A DNA stretch of 64,000 nt from the NCBI RefSeq assembly GCF_005870035.1, contig NZ_SWJG01000001.1, positions 793,639 to 857,638 of the forward strand, written 5' to 3'. Every line of letters starts with the position of its first letter. Positions within the stretch are counted from its first letter, which is position 1. Source of the DNA: Spirosoma lacussanchae. GTDB taxonomy: Bacteria > Bacteroidota > Bacteroidia > Cytophagales > Spirosomataceae. Below, one piece after another: positions 51,949-61,872 of this stretch. A model generated the notes under the pieces. It had not been told where the DNA came from, did no database searches, and worked only from the letters and a program-made list of their open reading frames with translations. The position numbers and the translations under genes are program-made.

Positions 51949-53025
51949 ATGACTACTCCTTCTATTCGCGTACTGGTTGTCGGTTGTGGCAATATGGGCG
52001 CGTCGCACGCCAGTGCGTACCAGACTCTCGACGGATTTGATATCTGCGGCATCGTCTCGACCGGAAACAGCAAACACGTTCTCAACGAAAAACTCGGCGG
52101 AGGGTATCCGCTGTTCAGCGATTACGCCACGGCCCTGGCCGAAACCAAACCCGATGCGGTCTGCATCTCTACCTACCCCGATACCCATGAGTCGTTTGCG
52201 CTGATGGCGCTCGAACAGGGCTGCCACGTCTTTATCGAAAAACCCCTGGCCGACACCGTTGAGGGAGCCGAGCGGGTGGTGGCTGCGGCCCGGAAAGCCG
52301 ATAAAAAAGTAGTAGTCGGCTATATCCTGCGCGTTCACCCGTCCTGGGAACGGTTCGTATCCGAAGCGCAGCAGCTGGGCAAACCGCTCGTGATGCGGAT
52401 GAACCTCAACCAGCAGAGCCACGGACAGATGTGGACGGTACACCGCAACCTGATGAAGTCGCTCAGCCCGATTGTGGATTGTGGGGTTCACTACATCGAC
52501 GTCATGTGCCAGATGACCCGCTCCAAACCGGTTCAGGTAACGGCCATCGGCGCCCGGCTCACTGACGATATCCCGGCTGATAACTACAACTACGGCCAGC
52601 TCCAGATTCGGTTCGAAGATGGCTCCGTAGGCTGGTACGAAGCGGGTTGGGGGCCGATGATGAGCGAAACGGCCTTCTTCGTCAAAGACGTGATCGGCCC
52701 TAAAGGCTGTGTGTCGATCGTGGCTAAAAACGCTGGCAATACCGGGCAGTCGGACAACGTCGACGCGCACACCAAGACCGAATCGCTGCGCGTTCACCGG
52801 GCCGATCTGACCGCCGACGATCAGTTTACACAACCCGACACCTGGATCGACATGCACGATGAACCCGACCATCAGGAGCTCTGCAACCGCGAACAGCGCT
52901 ATTTCCGGCGGGCTATTCAGGAAAATCTTGACCTGACAGATCATCTGCAGGACGCCGTCAACAGCCTCCGCATCGCCTTCGCCTGTGACGAAAGCGTCCG
53001 GACGGGCCAGGTGGTACGGTTGTAG
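51949..53025 (+). CDS. Gfo/Idh/MocA-family oxidoreductase
   Basis: A 358-residue NAD(P)-dependent dehydrogenase of cyclitols or sugars. The Rossmann motif is VLVVGCGNMGASHASAYQ; the family EKP stretch is HVFIEKPLADTVEGAERV; the C-terminal alpha/beta domain includes HYIDVMCQM. ATG 51949 is chosen because an upstream in-frame start (51841) would translate the REP cluster. No signal peptide: cytoplasmic. Substrate not evident. Confidence 0.9.
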   Translation: MTTPSIRVLVVGCGNMGASHASAYQTLDGFDICGIVSTGNSKHVLNEKLGGGYPLFSDYATALAETKPDAVCISTYPDTHESFALMALEQGCHVFIEKPLADTVEGAERVVAAARKADKKVVVGYILRVHPSWERFVSEAQQLGKPLVMRMNLNQQSHGQMWTVHRNLMKSLSPIVDCGVHYIDVMCQMTRSKPVQVTAIGARLTDDIPADNYNYGQLQIRFEDGSVGWYEAGWGPMMSETAFFVKDVIGPKGCVSIVAKNAGNTGQSDNVDAHTKTESLRVHRADLTADDQFTQPDTWIDMHDEPDHQELCNREQRYFRRAIQENLDLTDHLQDAVNSLRIAFACDESVRTGQVVRL

Positions 53026-53052
53026 CCAGTCTGAAACTCACGTTCATAAAGT

Positions 53053-53084
53053 AGGGGGAGATGCCATCAGCATTTCCCCCTTTT
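53053..53084. terminator. Intrinsic terminator after the first Gfo/Idh/MocA gene
   Basis: AGGGGGAGATGC with a 5-nt loop and GCATTTCCCCCT (one G-T pair), followed by TTTT. The remaining 53085-53360 holds no gene; GTTACTTTG at 53290 resembles a weak -7 box for the next gene. Confidence 0.75.
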
Positions 53085-53360
53085 GTCTGAAAAACAGTGG
53101 GGGTGTCGCTTAAAAAAACGGCACTGTAACGATGATAATTGGCCTGGCTCTGCTGTGTCTGACTCAATCAATTCATCGAAAGATATCTGCTTTCAATCAT
53201 CAGATACAGGCGTAAATCATCTGCAGTGAAACCCATATCCCTCATATAATGATTGCCATTTGCTTCGGCACCGTTCTAAAAATTTGTTACTTTGTATAAT
53301 CTCAGTGGATCGGAAGTCTCGACACGTGCCGACCCATGAGCCAATCGTTAACCTCAATTC

Positions 53361-54782
53361 ATGATGAAAGACAACAGTCAGGAGTCGATGGGTAGTAAAT
53401 CCCGGCGCACATTTCTCAAGACCCTCGGTGTAGCCGCTGCAACGGCTCCGACGGCGCTGGTTGAAACGAAAGCGGCCAGCACTCCCACGACCCAGTACCT
53501 GAACCTGGTGAAAAATCACGCCAGTACCTCGGCCAACAGCAAGGTCCGGCTGGCCCTGATCGGAACGGGCGGTATGGGCATTGGCGACACGCAGACCGCG
53601 CTCATGGTCGACGGGGTTGAAATGGTAGCCGCCTGCGATCTCTACGACGGCCGTCTGCGCCGGGCCAAAGAACTGTGGGGCGATGGCCTGACCGTTACCC
53701 GCGACTACCGCACGCTGCTCGACCGCTCGGACATCGACGTAGTGATCAACGCCACCACCGACCATTGGCACGAGAAAATTTCGTCAGACGCCATGCGGAA
53801 AGGCAAGCACGTCTACTGCGAAAAGCCGATGGTGCAGAAGGTAGAAGACGGTCATACGCTCATTAAGGTAGCCGCCGATACGGGCAAGGTATTCCAGGTA
53901 GGCAGCCAGTTTGCGTCGTCGATCATCATCAGTAAAGCCAAGGAACTGCTGAAGGCGGGCGATATTGGCGAGCTGGTTTTTGCCGAAGCCCAGTACGACC
54001 GGCATAGCGCGATGGGCGCCTGGCAGTACTCGATTCCGCCGGATGCATCGCCCCAGACCGTTGACTGGGATACGTACCTGGGCAGCGCCCCCAAGCGCCC
54101 CTGGGACCCGCTCCGGTTCTTCCGCTGGCGCAATTACCAGGACTACGGTACCGGCATTGCGGGTGATCTGTACGTACACCTGCTCACGAGTCTGCATACC
54201 ATTACCGGATCGCTCGGCCCCAACCGCGTTTATTCGAGCGGAGGAACGCGTTACTGGAAAGACGGCCGCGACGTGCCCGATATTCAGCTCAGCATCTACG
54301 ACTACCCCAAAACCGCCGAACATCCGGAGTTCAACCTGACCACCCGGTCTAACTTCGTCGATGGCGGTGGGGGCGCGTATCTGGTGCGGCTGGTCGGTAC
54401 CGAGGGCGACCTGTCTATCGGCTGGGATAGCCTGACCGTTCGCAAGAACAAGTTTCCGAAAGCTCCTGGCATGTCGGTCGATAACTTTCCGAAAGATCAG
54501 AAAGAACTGTTTGTGGCGGAGTACAACAAAATGTACCCATCGGTGCCCGAGATGGAAGGGCCGAAGGAGTTTAAGTATACGGTGCCCAAAGACTATAAGG
54601 GCGACCGGTACGAGCACTTCGTAAATTTCTTCAACTCGGTTCGCGACAAGAAACCCAACATCGAAGACGCTACGTTCGGGCTGCGGGCCTGCGGACCCAC
54701 CCAGTGCGGCAACATGAGCCTGTTCCAGAAAAAAGTAGTGAGCTGGGACCCCGTCAAGATGAAAATCGGGAACGCGGTATAG
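53361..54782 (+). CDS. Gfo/Idh/MocA-family oxidoreductase with Tat signal
   Basis: A 473-residue protein. An N-terminal Tat signal (SRRTFLKTLGVAAATAPTAL) sends the folded, cofactor-loaded enzyme to the periplasm. Rossmann motif LALIGTGGMGIGDTQTAL; EKP stretch HVYCEKPMVQKVEDGH; C-terminal domain with YNQDYGTGIAGDLYVHLLTSLH-type residues. Such secreted paralogues are widespread in Bacteroidota and act on sugars. A neighbouring cytoplasmic paralogue lies upstream. Confidence 0.9.
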   Translation: MMKDNSQESMGSKSRRTFLKTLGVAAATAPTALVETKAASTPTTQYLNLVKNHASTSANSKVRLALIGTGGMGIGDTQTALMVDGVEMVAACDLYDGRLRRAKELWGDGLTVTRDYRTLLDRSDIDVVINATTDHWHEKISSDAMRKGKHVYCEKPMVQKVEDGHTLIKVAADTGKVFQVGSQFASSIIISKAKELLKAGDIGELVFAEAQYDRHSAMGAWQYSIPPDASPQTVDWDTYLGSAPKRPWDPLRFFRWRNYQDYGTGIAGDLYVHLLTSLHTITGSLGPNRVYSSGGTRYWKDGRDVPDIQLSIYDYPKTAEHPEFNLTTRSNFVDGGGGAYLVRLVGTEGDLSIGWDSLTVRKNKFPKAPGMSVDNFPKDQKELFVAEYNKMYPSVPEMEGPKEFKYTVPKDYKGDRYEHFVNFFNSVRDKKPNIEDATFGLRACGPTQCGNMSLFQKKVVSWDPVKMKIGNAV

Positions 54783-54803
54783 ACCACCGGCCCACTTATA
54801 TAC

Positions 54804-54866
54804 CGCCGAAGCGCCGGGTTCGGGAGCAGACCGATTATTTTTGCTCCCGAATCCGGCGCTTCGGCG
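54804..54866. terminator. Long near-perfect terminator hairpin
   Basis: A 25-bp stem with a single G-T pair (CGCCGAAGCGCCGG to its complement), 13-nt loop, 22 bp after the stop of the second Gfo/Idh/MocA gene. A short T-run lies within the loop side, not after the stem. Confidence 0.75.
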
Positions 54867-54902
54867 TTGCTGAACAGTAACTGCACCGCAATCGATTCCG
54901 TT

Positions 54903-55316
54903 ATGACAACCAACGAAATTTACGACATACTAACCGACGCCATCAGCCGCGCCATTCCTGATGAATGGACCATTGCCCGACTGAACGTACAGGCCCTGAG
55001 CGATGGGCAGGATATTGAGTACGACGGCACCTACCTGACCCCGGCGGGCGAGGAAGCACCACTCTCTACTGATATGCCTGAAGACGTGACACAGGCTGTA
55101 CAGGCGCTGTTTATCCAGCGGAAACAGGAAGGCCAGCCCCCCGCCAACTACCTGCAGATCGATCTGAGTGCACAGGGGCAGTTTACGGCTGAATTCAGCT
55201 GGGATCAGGAAATGCAGGACGAAGACGATCATTTCTCGGCCGGCGGCACCGCCCGCGACTGGATCGCCATCCGGGACGCTAAATACGGCCCCCGCCCCGA
55301 GCCGACCGACGAGTAG
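54903..55316 (+). CDS. YezG/DUF600-like protein, possible orphan immunity protein
   Basis: A 137-residue acidic protein from ATG 54903. IYDILTDAISRAIPDEWTIARLNVQAL resembles the N-terminus of DUF600/YezG proteins, which act as antitoxins or immunity proteins to LXG/YeeF-type toxins; FTAEFSWDQEMQDEDDHFS could be the second conserved block. The resemblance is moderate. No toxin gene is nearby. ATG 54903 is preferred; an upstream ATG at 54867 overlaps the terminator. Confidence 0.5.
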   Translation: MTTNEIYDILTDAISRAIPDEWTIARLNVQALSDGQDIEYDGTYLTPAGEEAPLSTDMPEDVTQAVQALFIQRKQEGQPPANYLQIDLSAQGQFTAEFSWDQEMQDEDDHFSAGGTARDWIAIRDAKYGPRPEPTDE

Positions 55317-55327
55317 CCGGGCTAGCT

Positions 55328-55567
55328 TTACCGCCGGGTTGGCTTCAGCCCGTCGAGCAGGTAGTCGAGTCCGTTGAGCCGGATTTCGTACAGTGTCTGG
55401 AGCAGCTGCCCCAGTTTACCGGCCGGAAACCCTTTCTGCGCGAACCATTCCAGATACGCCATCGGCAGGTGACGAAGCAGCACACCCTTGTATTTGCCAA
55501 ACGGCATTTTATAATCGACCAGTTCGACCAGCAGGGTAGGGTCGCCAAAAGGTATGTGTTCGGCCAT
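55328..55567 (-). CDS. DUF3820 family protein
   Basis: A 79-residue protein with the DUF3820 signature MPFGKYKGVLLRHLPMAYLEWFAQKGFP. Function is not established. Its ATG overlaps the TGA stop of the DEAD-box helicase gene (ATGA, 55567-55569), so the two are translationally coupled. Confidence 0.85.
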   Translation of the reverse strand: MAEHIPFGDPTLLVELVDYKMPFGKYKGVLLRHLPMAYLEWFAQKGFPAGKLGQLLQTLYEIRLNGLDYLLDGLKPTRR

Positions 55568-56889
55568 CAGCGGGCTAGTTCGATTTTGTATTTACGACCT
55601 TTCATTTTCAGATCCCGGATCTGCGTCAGCAGGGCGCTGACCTTTGCTGTTTTGACGGCGGCAAAAGACATAAAATCTTTCACCTCAATCAGGCCCAGGT
55701 CGCCGGGAGCGAGCTTGCCCTGCTGCGAAAAGAAGCCTACGATATCGACTTTGTTGAGCTTGTTCTTGCGGCCTCCGCTGATGTACAGAGTCTGAAACTC
55801 GGGCGCCTGAGGCAGCGGGCCGTCGGTGGGCAGGGGTAGCTCCTCCAGGTCGGCGGGGAGCCAGGCTGGCCTGTCTTCGGCCGGGTGGAGGATGACGTAG
55901 GCTGTGCCGGACGCGTGCATACGGGCGGTGCGGCCGTTGCGGTGGGTAAACTCGTGCTGATGAGCCGGCAGGTGGTAATGGACTACGTGTTTCATCTCTG
56001 GAATGTCGAGGCCGCGGGCCGCCAGATCGGTCGTGATCAGGTACCGGACACTGCCGTTTCGGAACTGGATGAGGGCTCGTTCGCGGGCGTCCTGCTCCAG
56101 ACCGCCGTGGTACACCAGCGAGTAGATACCCCTGTCGGCCAGCAGCTCACTGGTTCGTTCGGCTGCCTCGCGGTGGTTACAGAAAATAAGCGCAGCTTCG
56201 GAATTAAACGAGCAGAGTAGTCGAAAGAGCGTATCGATTTTGTCGCGCGCCGGGGCGGAGACTAGCCTGATCGCCAGCCCGGTTTCGGTATCGTCGGGTG
56301 CGGCAAAGCTAAGCTTCGTCGGGTTGTTGAGCCGGATAAAGTCAGGAACGGTAATGCCTGCCGTAGCGGATACCAGCACCCGGTTGCGGAGGGCGGGCAG
56401 GCTATCGACAATAAAGGCCATCTCTTCGTGAAACCCCAGCGTCAGCGACTTGTCGAACTCATCGAGCACCAGCGTATGAACTCCGTCGAGGGCAACCGTT
56501 TGCCGGTCGATGTGGTCGCTGATGCGGCCGGGGGTACCGATGAGCAGCGCCGGCGGGTTGCTGAGGTTCTTCAGCTCGGTCTCCATCGAATGGCCACCGT
56601 AGCAGACGTTGACCTTATAGCCGGTTCCCATCTTTTTCCAGACCTGTTCGATCTGCAGGGCCAGTTCCCGGGCGGGCACCAGAATCAGGCACTGTACGCC
56701 GGGGCTGGCGGGTTCGAGGAGCTGAAGTATGGGTAGCAGAAACCCGAGTGTTTTGCCCGAGCCGGTGGGGGCAATCAGAAAGGTGTCGGTGTCGGGCTGG
56801 ATGGCGGCTTGGGCAGCCTCCTGCATGGGGTTGAGGGCGGTGATGTCCAGATTCGCCAGGAGCTGCGCCGACTGTTCGGGAGTAAGCAT
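55567..56889 (-). CDS. DEAD-box RNA helicase, DbpA-like
   Basis: A 440-residue SF2 helicase. Motifs: Q-like MQEAAQAAI, motif I APTGSGKT, Ia PARELALQ, Ib TPGRI, motif II DEFDKS (a DEFD variant where most have DEAD), III SATAG, then motif [22 protein letters not shown] and [14 protein letters not shown]-terminal RNA-binding tail ([21 protein letters not shown]) resembles the DbpA domain that binds 23S rRNA helix 92. Likely acts in ribosome assembly. Confidence 0.9.
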   Translation of the reverse strand: MLTPEQSAQLLANLDITALNPMQEAAQAAIQPDTDTFLIAPTGSGKTLGFLLPILQLLEPASPGVQCLILVPARELALQIEQVWKKMGTGYKVNVCYGGHSMETELKNLSNPPALLIGTPGRISDHIDRQTVALDGVHTLVLDEFDKSLTLGFHEEMAFIVDSLPALRNRVLVSATAGITVPDFIRLNNPTKLSFAAPDDTETGLAIRLVSAPARDKIDTLFRLLCSFNSEAALIFCNHREAAERTSELLADRGIYSLVYHGGLEQDARERALIQFRNGSVRYLITTDLAARGLDIPEMKHVVHYHLPAHQHEFTHRNGRTARMHASGTAYVILHPAEDRPAWLPADLEELPLPTDGPLPQAPEFQTLYISGGRKNKLNKVDIVGFFSQQGKLAPGDLGLIEVKDFMSFAAVKTAKVSALLTQIRDLKMKGRKYKIELAR

Positions 56890-57060
56890 ACCTCAAAAGT
56901 ACGCCGAAATGACGGAGCCGACACCGTTGTCAGCGCCAAACCGCCCGCGACTGCCCCCGATTGTCCGATAGTGTCGGTTGGGAGCTACCTTTTCTCTGTA
57001 TATTGGCCGCCCGACACCGGCCTGTGCCGGGACCGACCGTTCCTAAACCCCTGCCATCGT

Positions 57061-58362
57061 ATGTTGCTTGTGAACCGCTTCCTCGCTATTGTCTTCATTA
57101 CCCTTCTTTTCGTCCCATCTACCCTGAAAGCCCAGACTGCGCCGGATGGCTTTGTCTTTGGTGACCTGCTTCCCGACGCGCCCGAACTAGCCGCGCGGGG
57201 TTCGTACGGAGTTGGGGTGCGTACCATGACGCTGACCAACAAGGATCAGGCCGATGTGCTGCGCACCAAAGATGGCCAGACACCCCGCTATGACCGTCCG
57301 CTTACGGTCGAGATCTGGTATCCGGCCCGGATTCCGGCGGGCAAGGCCGAGCGGGTGGTCTACGAGCAGGTAATGGGCAGTGCCAACGATCCCAAGCGGC
57401 CCCTGATCCCGTTCACCTTTGCCGGGCGGGCTCTGCGCGATGCCGACCCTGATCCCGGAACGGGCGCGTATCCGCTGGTGATCGTGTCGCACGGGTATCT
57501 GGGGTCACGCCTGCTGTTTACCTATCTGACCGAAAACCTGGCCTCGAAAGGCTACGTTGTCGTTTCGATCGACCATACTGAATCGACCTTTCGCGATGCG
57601 GCCGGTTTTCCGAGTACGCTGCTGAACCGCTCGCTCGATGATCTGTTCGTACTGAATGAAATGGCCCGGCTGAGTGCCAAAACCAGCAAAACGTTCCTGG
57701 CCGGACTGCTCGATGCTAGCAACACGGCCCTGATTGGGTACTCGATGGGGGGATACGGTGCCCTGAATGCCGCCGGAGCCGGTTACAGCGCCCAGGCTGC
57801 CAAATTTTTCAGCCAGCTGGCCGGTGGCAGCACGGCGCTGGAAGCACGCACGACCAGCTCGCCGGCCTACAAAGCCTCGCAGGACCCGCGTATCAAAGCC
57901 GTAGTGGCGTTTGCGCCCTGGGGCATGGAACGGGGCGTCTGGGATGCCGAGGGTCTGGCGGGGCTGACCCGGCCAACGCTCTTCGTGGCGGGTAGCCAGG
58001 ACGATATATCGGGTTATGAGAAAGGGATCAAGGCAATTTACGACGGAGCTGTCAACGCCGACCGGTACCTGCTGACCTACCTCAACGCTCGGCATAACGT
58101 AGCCCCGAACCCTCCGCCGGCCGAGTCGCTGAAGCCCGGGTTGCCACTCGATGAATACCTGCGCTATGCCGAACCGGCCTGGAACGAACGGCGTATCAAC
58201 AACATCAACCAGCATTTCGTGACGGCCTTTCTGGGTATGTACCTCAAAAAACAGGATTACGCCCGATACTTCGATCTGCCCGAAAATTCCAATACCAAGC
58301 TCTGGACGGGCTTTAAGCCCCGCACGTCGGTAGGTCTGGAGATGCGGCATGCCCGGCCGTAG
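57061..58362 (+). CDS. Secreted alpha/beta hydrolase, PAF-acetylhydrolase-like
   Basis: A 433-residue protein with a signal peptide ([24 protein letters not shown]). The oxyanion-region [13 protein letters not shown] and the nucleophile elbow GYSMGGYGA (Ser) are clear; the Asp is in FVAGSQDDI and the His in [10 protein letters not shown]. The layout is that of the PAF acetylhydrolase / dienelactone hydrolase branch. Substrate ester unknown. Confidence 0.87.
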   Translation: MLLVNRFLAIVFITLLFVPSTLKAQTAPDGFVFGDLLPDAPELAARGSYGVGVRTMTLTNKDQADVLRTKDGQTPRYDRPLTVEIWYPARIPAGKAERVVYEQVMGSANDPKRPLIPFTFAGRALRDADPDPGTGAYPLVIVSHGYLGSRLLFTYLTENLASKGYVVVSIDHTESTFRDAAGFPSTLLNRSLDDLFVLNEMARLSAKTSKTFLAGLLDASNTALIGYSMGGYGALNAAGAGYSAQAAKFFSQLAGGSTALEARTTSSPAYKASQDPRIKAVVAFAPWGMERGVWDAEGLAGLTRPTLFVAGSQDDISGYEKGIKAIYDGAVNADRYLLTYLNARHNVAPNPPPAESLKPGLPLDEYLRYAEPAWNERRINNINQHFVTAFLGMYLKKQDYARYFDLPENSNTKLWTGFKPRTSVGLEMRHARP

Positions 58363-58453
58363 ACCGGCTGGTAAGCAGGGGCTGCCGATGCGCTGACCAA
58401 AGTATAATTTGGGGGAGTGGTTCTTTCACAGGCACATCTACTCATCTACTGTT

Positions 58454-60064
58454 GTGATATCATCTCGCCGACTTTTTCTGAAACAGCTGGGCCTGGGCGC
58501 CGTGAGCCTGAGCGTTGCCCATACGAGCTGGGGCTGGGGCGCACCCGCCCGTACCCTCAAACTGCCCCGTAGTCTGCCTGGCCTTCAGGGTGTCTCGCCG
58601 ACGGGGTTGCTGAACTTCCTCACCGCCGTAGAAGCGGAGAAGCTGCATGTCCACAGCATGATGGTTGTTCGGCACGGGCAGGTCGTGGCCGAGGGTTGGT
58701 GGGCACCCTACGCTCCGCAGCTGAAACACACGCTCTATTCGCTCAGCAAAAGTTTTACCTCAACGGCCGTAGGTATGGCGGTGGCGGAGGGAAAACTGTC
58801 TGTCGACGATAAAGTGGTTTCGTTTTTCAAGGCCGATTTGCCGGCTACGGTCAGCGAGAACCTGGCGGCTATGCGGGTTAAAGACCTGCTGACCATGTCG
58901 ACCGGCCACGATAAAGACACGACCGCCACTATGCGCGCCGACGGGAATACGAACTGGATTCGAACGTTTCTGGCCCAACCCGTCGACCACAAACCTGGTA
59001 CGCACTTTGTCTACAACAGCGGGGCGACGTACATGCTCTCGGCCATTGTGCAGAAGCTGACCGGCCAGCCGGTACTGGCTTATCTCAAACCGCGTCTGCT
59101 GGACCCGCTGGGCATCGAAGGAGCCGACTGGGAGGTGGACCCGAACGGAATCAATACGGGGGGCTGGGGCCTGCGGGTCCGCACCGAAGACATTGCCAAA
59201 TTTGGCCAGCTCTATCTGCAAAAGGGTGTCTGGAACGGGAAGCGGCTCATTAGTGAAGCTTGGATTGCCGACGCTACCCGCTCGCAGGTGATGTCGGCCG
59301 GCGGCAAACGGAAGGCCGAGGAGAACGACTGGCTACAGGGCTATGGCTACCAGTTCTGGCGGTGTCGGCACGATGCGTATCGGGGCGATGGCGCCTTCGG
59401 ACAGTATTGCATCGTGCTCCCGAAGGAGGATGCTGTGGTAGCGATCACTTCCGAAACCGGCGATATGCAGGCCATTCTGGATGCGGTCTGGACCCATATC
59501 CTGCCTGCCCTGCGGGGTGAAGGACTCGCGGCCGGGAAAGCCGATACCGAACCCCTGACCCGCAAACTCAAAAGCCTGGCCCTGCCGTTCCCGAAGCAGG
59601 ATACGACCTCGCCACTGACGGCTACGATCAGTGGATACACCTACGCTCTGGCTGATAACAGTCTGAAAGCGACTACGGCTTCGCTGACGTTCGGCAAGGA
59701 TGGCTGTATCTTCAAACTGCGTGACGATCGGGGGACCCATCAGGTGACGTGCGGCCTGAACCGCTGGGTCGAGTCAGAAACGACCTTCCCGACGGCTCCG
59801 CTCAAACTCGTTGCCACCCCCGTTCCCGGCGAAACCCAGACGCGGGTAGCGGGTACGGGCACCTGGACCGATGCCAACACGTTCCTGATGACGTGGCGGT
59901 TCATTGAAACGGCGCATTACGAAACCGTAACCTGCCAGTTCGACGATGCCGGGAGTCTGTCTGTTGCTTTTGAAAGCAGCCTCTCCAAACTGAACAACAC
60001 CAAAGATTCCCGGCCCGTACTGCAAGGCAAACGCCAGCCCGGCATGACCAGCCAGAAAGGGTGA
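58454..60064 (+). CDS. Serine beta-lactamase-like hydrolase, Tat-type leader
   Basis: A 536-residue class C-like hydrolase. SxxK is Ser-Leu-Ser-Lys in LYSLSKSFTSTAVGMAV; Tyr-Asn-Ser in FVYNSGATYMLS fills the YxN position; a C-terminal beta-lipocalin-like region follows. The GTG at 58454 gives MISSRRLFLKQLGLGAVSLSVA, an RR-type Tat leader, and is the preferred start; a TTG at 58409 would add 15 residues. It follows the alpha/beta hydrolase gene by 91 bp. Peptidase or esterase activity is more likely than beta-lactam hydrolysis. Confidence 0.83.
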   Translation: MISSRRLFLKQLGLGAVSLSVAHTSWGWGAPARTLKLPRSLPGLQGVSPTGLLNFLTAVEAEKLHVHSMMVVRHGQVVAEGWWAPYAPQLKHTLYSLSKSFTSTAVGMAVAEGKLSVDDKVVSFFKADLPATVSENLAAMRVKDLLTMSTGHDKDTTATMRADGNTNWIRTFLAQPVDHKPGTHFVYNSGATYMLSAIVQKLTGQPVLAYLKPRLLDPLGIEGADWEVDPNGINTGGWGLRVRTEDIAKFGQLYLQKGVWNGKRLISEAWIADATRSQVMSAGGKRKAEENDWLQGYGYQFWRCRHDAYRGDGAFGQYCIVLPKEDAVVAITSETGDMQAILDAVWTHILPALRGEGLAAGKADTEPLTRKLKSLALPFPKQDTTSPLTATISGYTYALADNSLKATTASLTFGKDGCIFKLRDDRGTHQVTCGLNRWVESETTFPTAPLKLVATPVPGETQTRVAGTGTWTDANTFLMTWRFIETAHYETVTCQFDDAGSLSVAFESSLSKLNNTKDSRPVLQGKRQPGMTSQKG

Positions 60065-60088
60065 AGTTCGTGAGGGGACATTTTTAAG

Positions 60089-60136
60089 GGGGTATATGTA
60101 TGGCCCGGTATTCGTACCGGGCCATACATATACCCC
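60089..60136. terminator. 22-bp perfect hairpin with TTCG tetraloop
   Basis: GGGGTATATGTATGGCCCGG... pairs exactly with 60115-60136 around a TTCG loop (60111-60114), flanked by TTTTT on both sides. UUCG is an exceptionally stable tetraloop. It lies 24 bp after the hydrolase stop. Confidence 0.85.
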
Positions 60137-60394
60137 TCATTTTTCCCGACATGAATGCCGGTGCTAGTCATAGGTCGTACTCCATTCAAATCTCGCCCGG
60201 TTCGATCAATGATCAGGGGTAGCTCGGACTCCTCTGGCATAAATGCCGATGCTGGTCATAGGTCGTGCTCCATTCAAATCTCGCCTGATACGGTCAATGA
60301 TTAGCTCTGGCATTTATGCCAGAGAAACTGATTGGTATTCGTCATCCGTACCGGGCAATACATAAATCCCCCAATTTTCCCGGTATTCATGCCG
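60108..60394. repeat. Imperfect direct-repeat region before the DUF6600 gene
   Basis: Two 60-bp repeats (60154-60213 and 60242-60301, roughly 85 percent alike by eye) plus two related blocks that begin GGTATTCGT and run through CGGGCCATACA/CGGGCAATACA (60108-60162 and 60334-60394). A palindrome CTCTGGCAT-TT-ATGCCAGAG sits at 60305-60324. No open frame is kept. The gap of about 400 bp holds no gene. Confidence 0.8.
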
Positions 60395-60471
60395 GAGAAA
60401 GAAATAATCCGTCCCGGATTAAACGTTTCGCGATCAGTGGTATCTAATGGCTATAAGCCAAACACAAGGCG

Positions 60472-61872
60472 ATGAAAACGATAGGGAACTTCCGGACAAT
60501 GATTGTCGGCATGGCGCTGAGCCTGGCTGGCATAACGACGACGCTGGCACAAGGCGGATATGGTCAACCGGACTATGGACAGCCGGATTACAACCAGCCG
60601 GGCTATGACCAGGCCTATGGTCAACCGTATAACCAGCCGGGTGGTCCCGTTCCGTCGCAGGATTTTTATAATGACCTGGGCCCCTACGGGCAGTGGGTCA
60701 ACACGCCCGAATACGGCCGGGTCTGGATTCCCAATGTCGAGCCGGGCTTTCAACCTTACGCTACCAACGGCCATTGGGTCGTAACGGAATATGGAAATAC
60801 CTGGGTATCTGACTACGCCTGGGGCTGGGCACCGTTCCACTATGGACGGTGGTACCTCGACCGCTATCGGCGCTGGGCCTGGGTACCGGGCTACGACTGG
60901 GGGCCAGCCTGGGTATCGTGGCGGTCGGGGGGCGGCTATTACGGCTGGGCTCCGCTCGGACCGGGTATCAACATCAACGTGAACATCAACATTCCGGCCG
61001 ATTACTGGGTGTTTGTACCGCAGGTGTACATCACCAGCCCGCGCCTGTACAACTACTGCGTACCCCGGCCGCGCGTGGTGAATATCTACCACAATACAAC
61101 CATCATCAATAACGTATACCGGGTCAATAACCGGGCTTATGCGTACGGGCCGCGTCGGGAAGAAATCGAATACGTAACCCGACGGAGCGTGCCGGTATAC
61201 CGGGTCGAAAACGCAGGTCGCCCGGGACGAACCGTGGTGCGTGACAATACGGTCGGCTTTTACCGGCCCGAAGCCAGCCGGGGTTCGCGAGGTGGTGCGC
61301 CTGCCTATGCCAACGACCGGCCTGCTTACTCCAATACTCGTCCTGACTACGGTCGTCGCGACTACCGAACCAATTCAGGGGCCTATACGGGTGCGACCGG
61401 TATGGAAGCACCAGAGGTAGAGTCACGTGGTTCGGGAGCATCCCGTACCGATGGACCACGCTACGATAGCCCCCGCTATTCGCCACGGGGTCAGTCGTCC
61501 GACTACTCAGGACGCACACCCCGTTATGAACCGCAACCCCAGGCTCAGTCGACTGAGCCGGCGCCACAGGCAGGGTCGGGTTTTCCGCAGCCGAACCGGC
61601 GCGAATCGTTTCCGCAGCGTGAGAGTGGTCAGTCGCGCGGCACCTTCGAATCACGCGGTCAGGGACAGATTCCGACCCAGCGCGAGTCGATGCCCCAGAG
61701 TCGGGGCGGGCGGGTCGAGTCGTTCCCGCAACGGGATAACAGCCCCGTTCAGCCACAGCGGTCGGGTGGGTTCGAGTCCCGCGGTCAGGGGCAACCCGCA
61801 CCGGCTGGCCAGCCGCAGATGCCCCAGGGCGGATTTCCGGGTGGTCGTGGGGGCTCGCGCGGGCCGCGCTAG
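60472..61872 (+). CDS. DUF6600-domain secreted protein
   Basis: A 466-residue protein with a signal peptide (to LAQ), a Gly/Gln/Pro/Tyr-rich linker (residues 27-58 with GYGQPDYGQPDYNQPGYDQ), and the DUF6600 domain (LGPYGQWVNTPEYGRVWIP, WVSDYAWGWAPFHYGRWY, AWVPGYDWGPAWVSWRSGGGYYGWAPLGPG). The C-terminal half (about 280-466) is Arg/Gln/Pro/Ser-rich low-complexity sequence. Function unknown; such proteins sit in the envelope of Bacteroidota. Confidence 0.85.
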   Translation: MKTIGNFRTMIVGMALSLAGITTTLAQGGYGQPDYGQPDYNQPGYDQAYGQPYNQPGGPVPSQDFYNDLGPYGQWVNTPEYGRVWIPNVEPGFQPYATNGHWVVTEYGNTWVSDYAWGWAPFHYGRWYLDRYRRWAWVPGYDWGPAWVSWRSGGGYYGWAPLGPGININVNINIPADYWVFVPQVYITSPRLYNYCVPRPRVVNIYHNTTIINNVYRVNNRAYAYGPRREEIEYVTRRSVPVYRVENAGRPGRTVVRDNTVGFYRPEASRGSRGGAPAYANDRPAYSNTRPDYGRRDYRTNSGAYTGATGMEAPEVESRGSGASRTDGPRYDSPRYSPRGQSSDYSGRTPRYEPQPQAQSTEPAPQAGSGFPQPNRRESFPQRESGQSRGTFESRGQGQIPTQRESMPQSRGGRVESFPQRDNSPVQPQRSGGFESRGQGQPAPAGQPQMPQGGFPGGRGGSRGPR

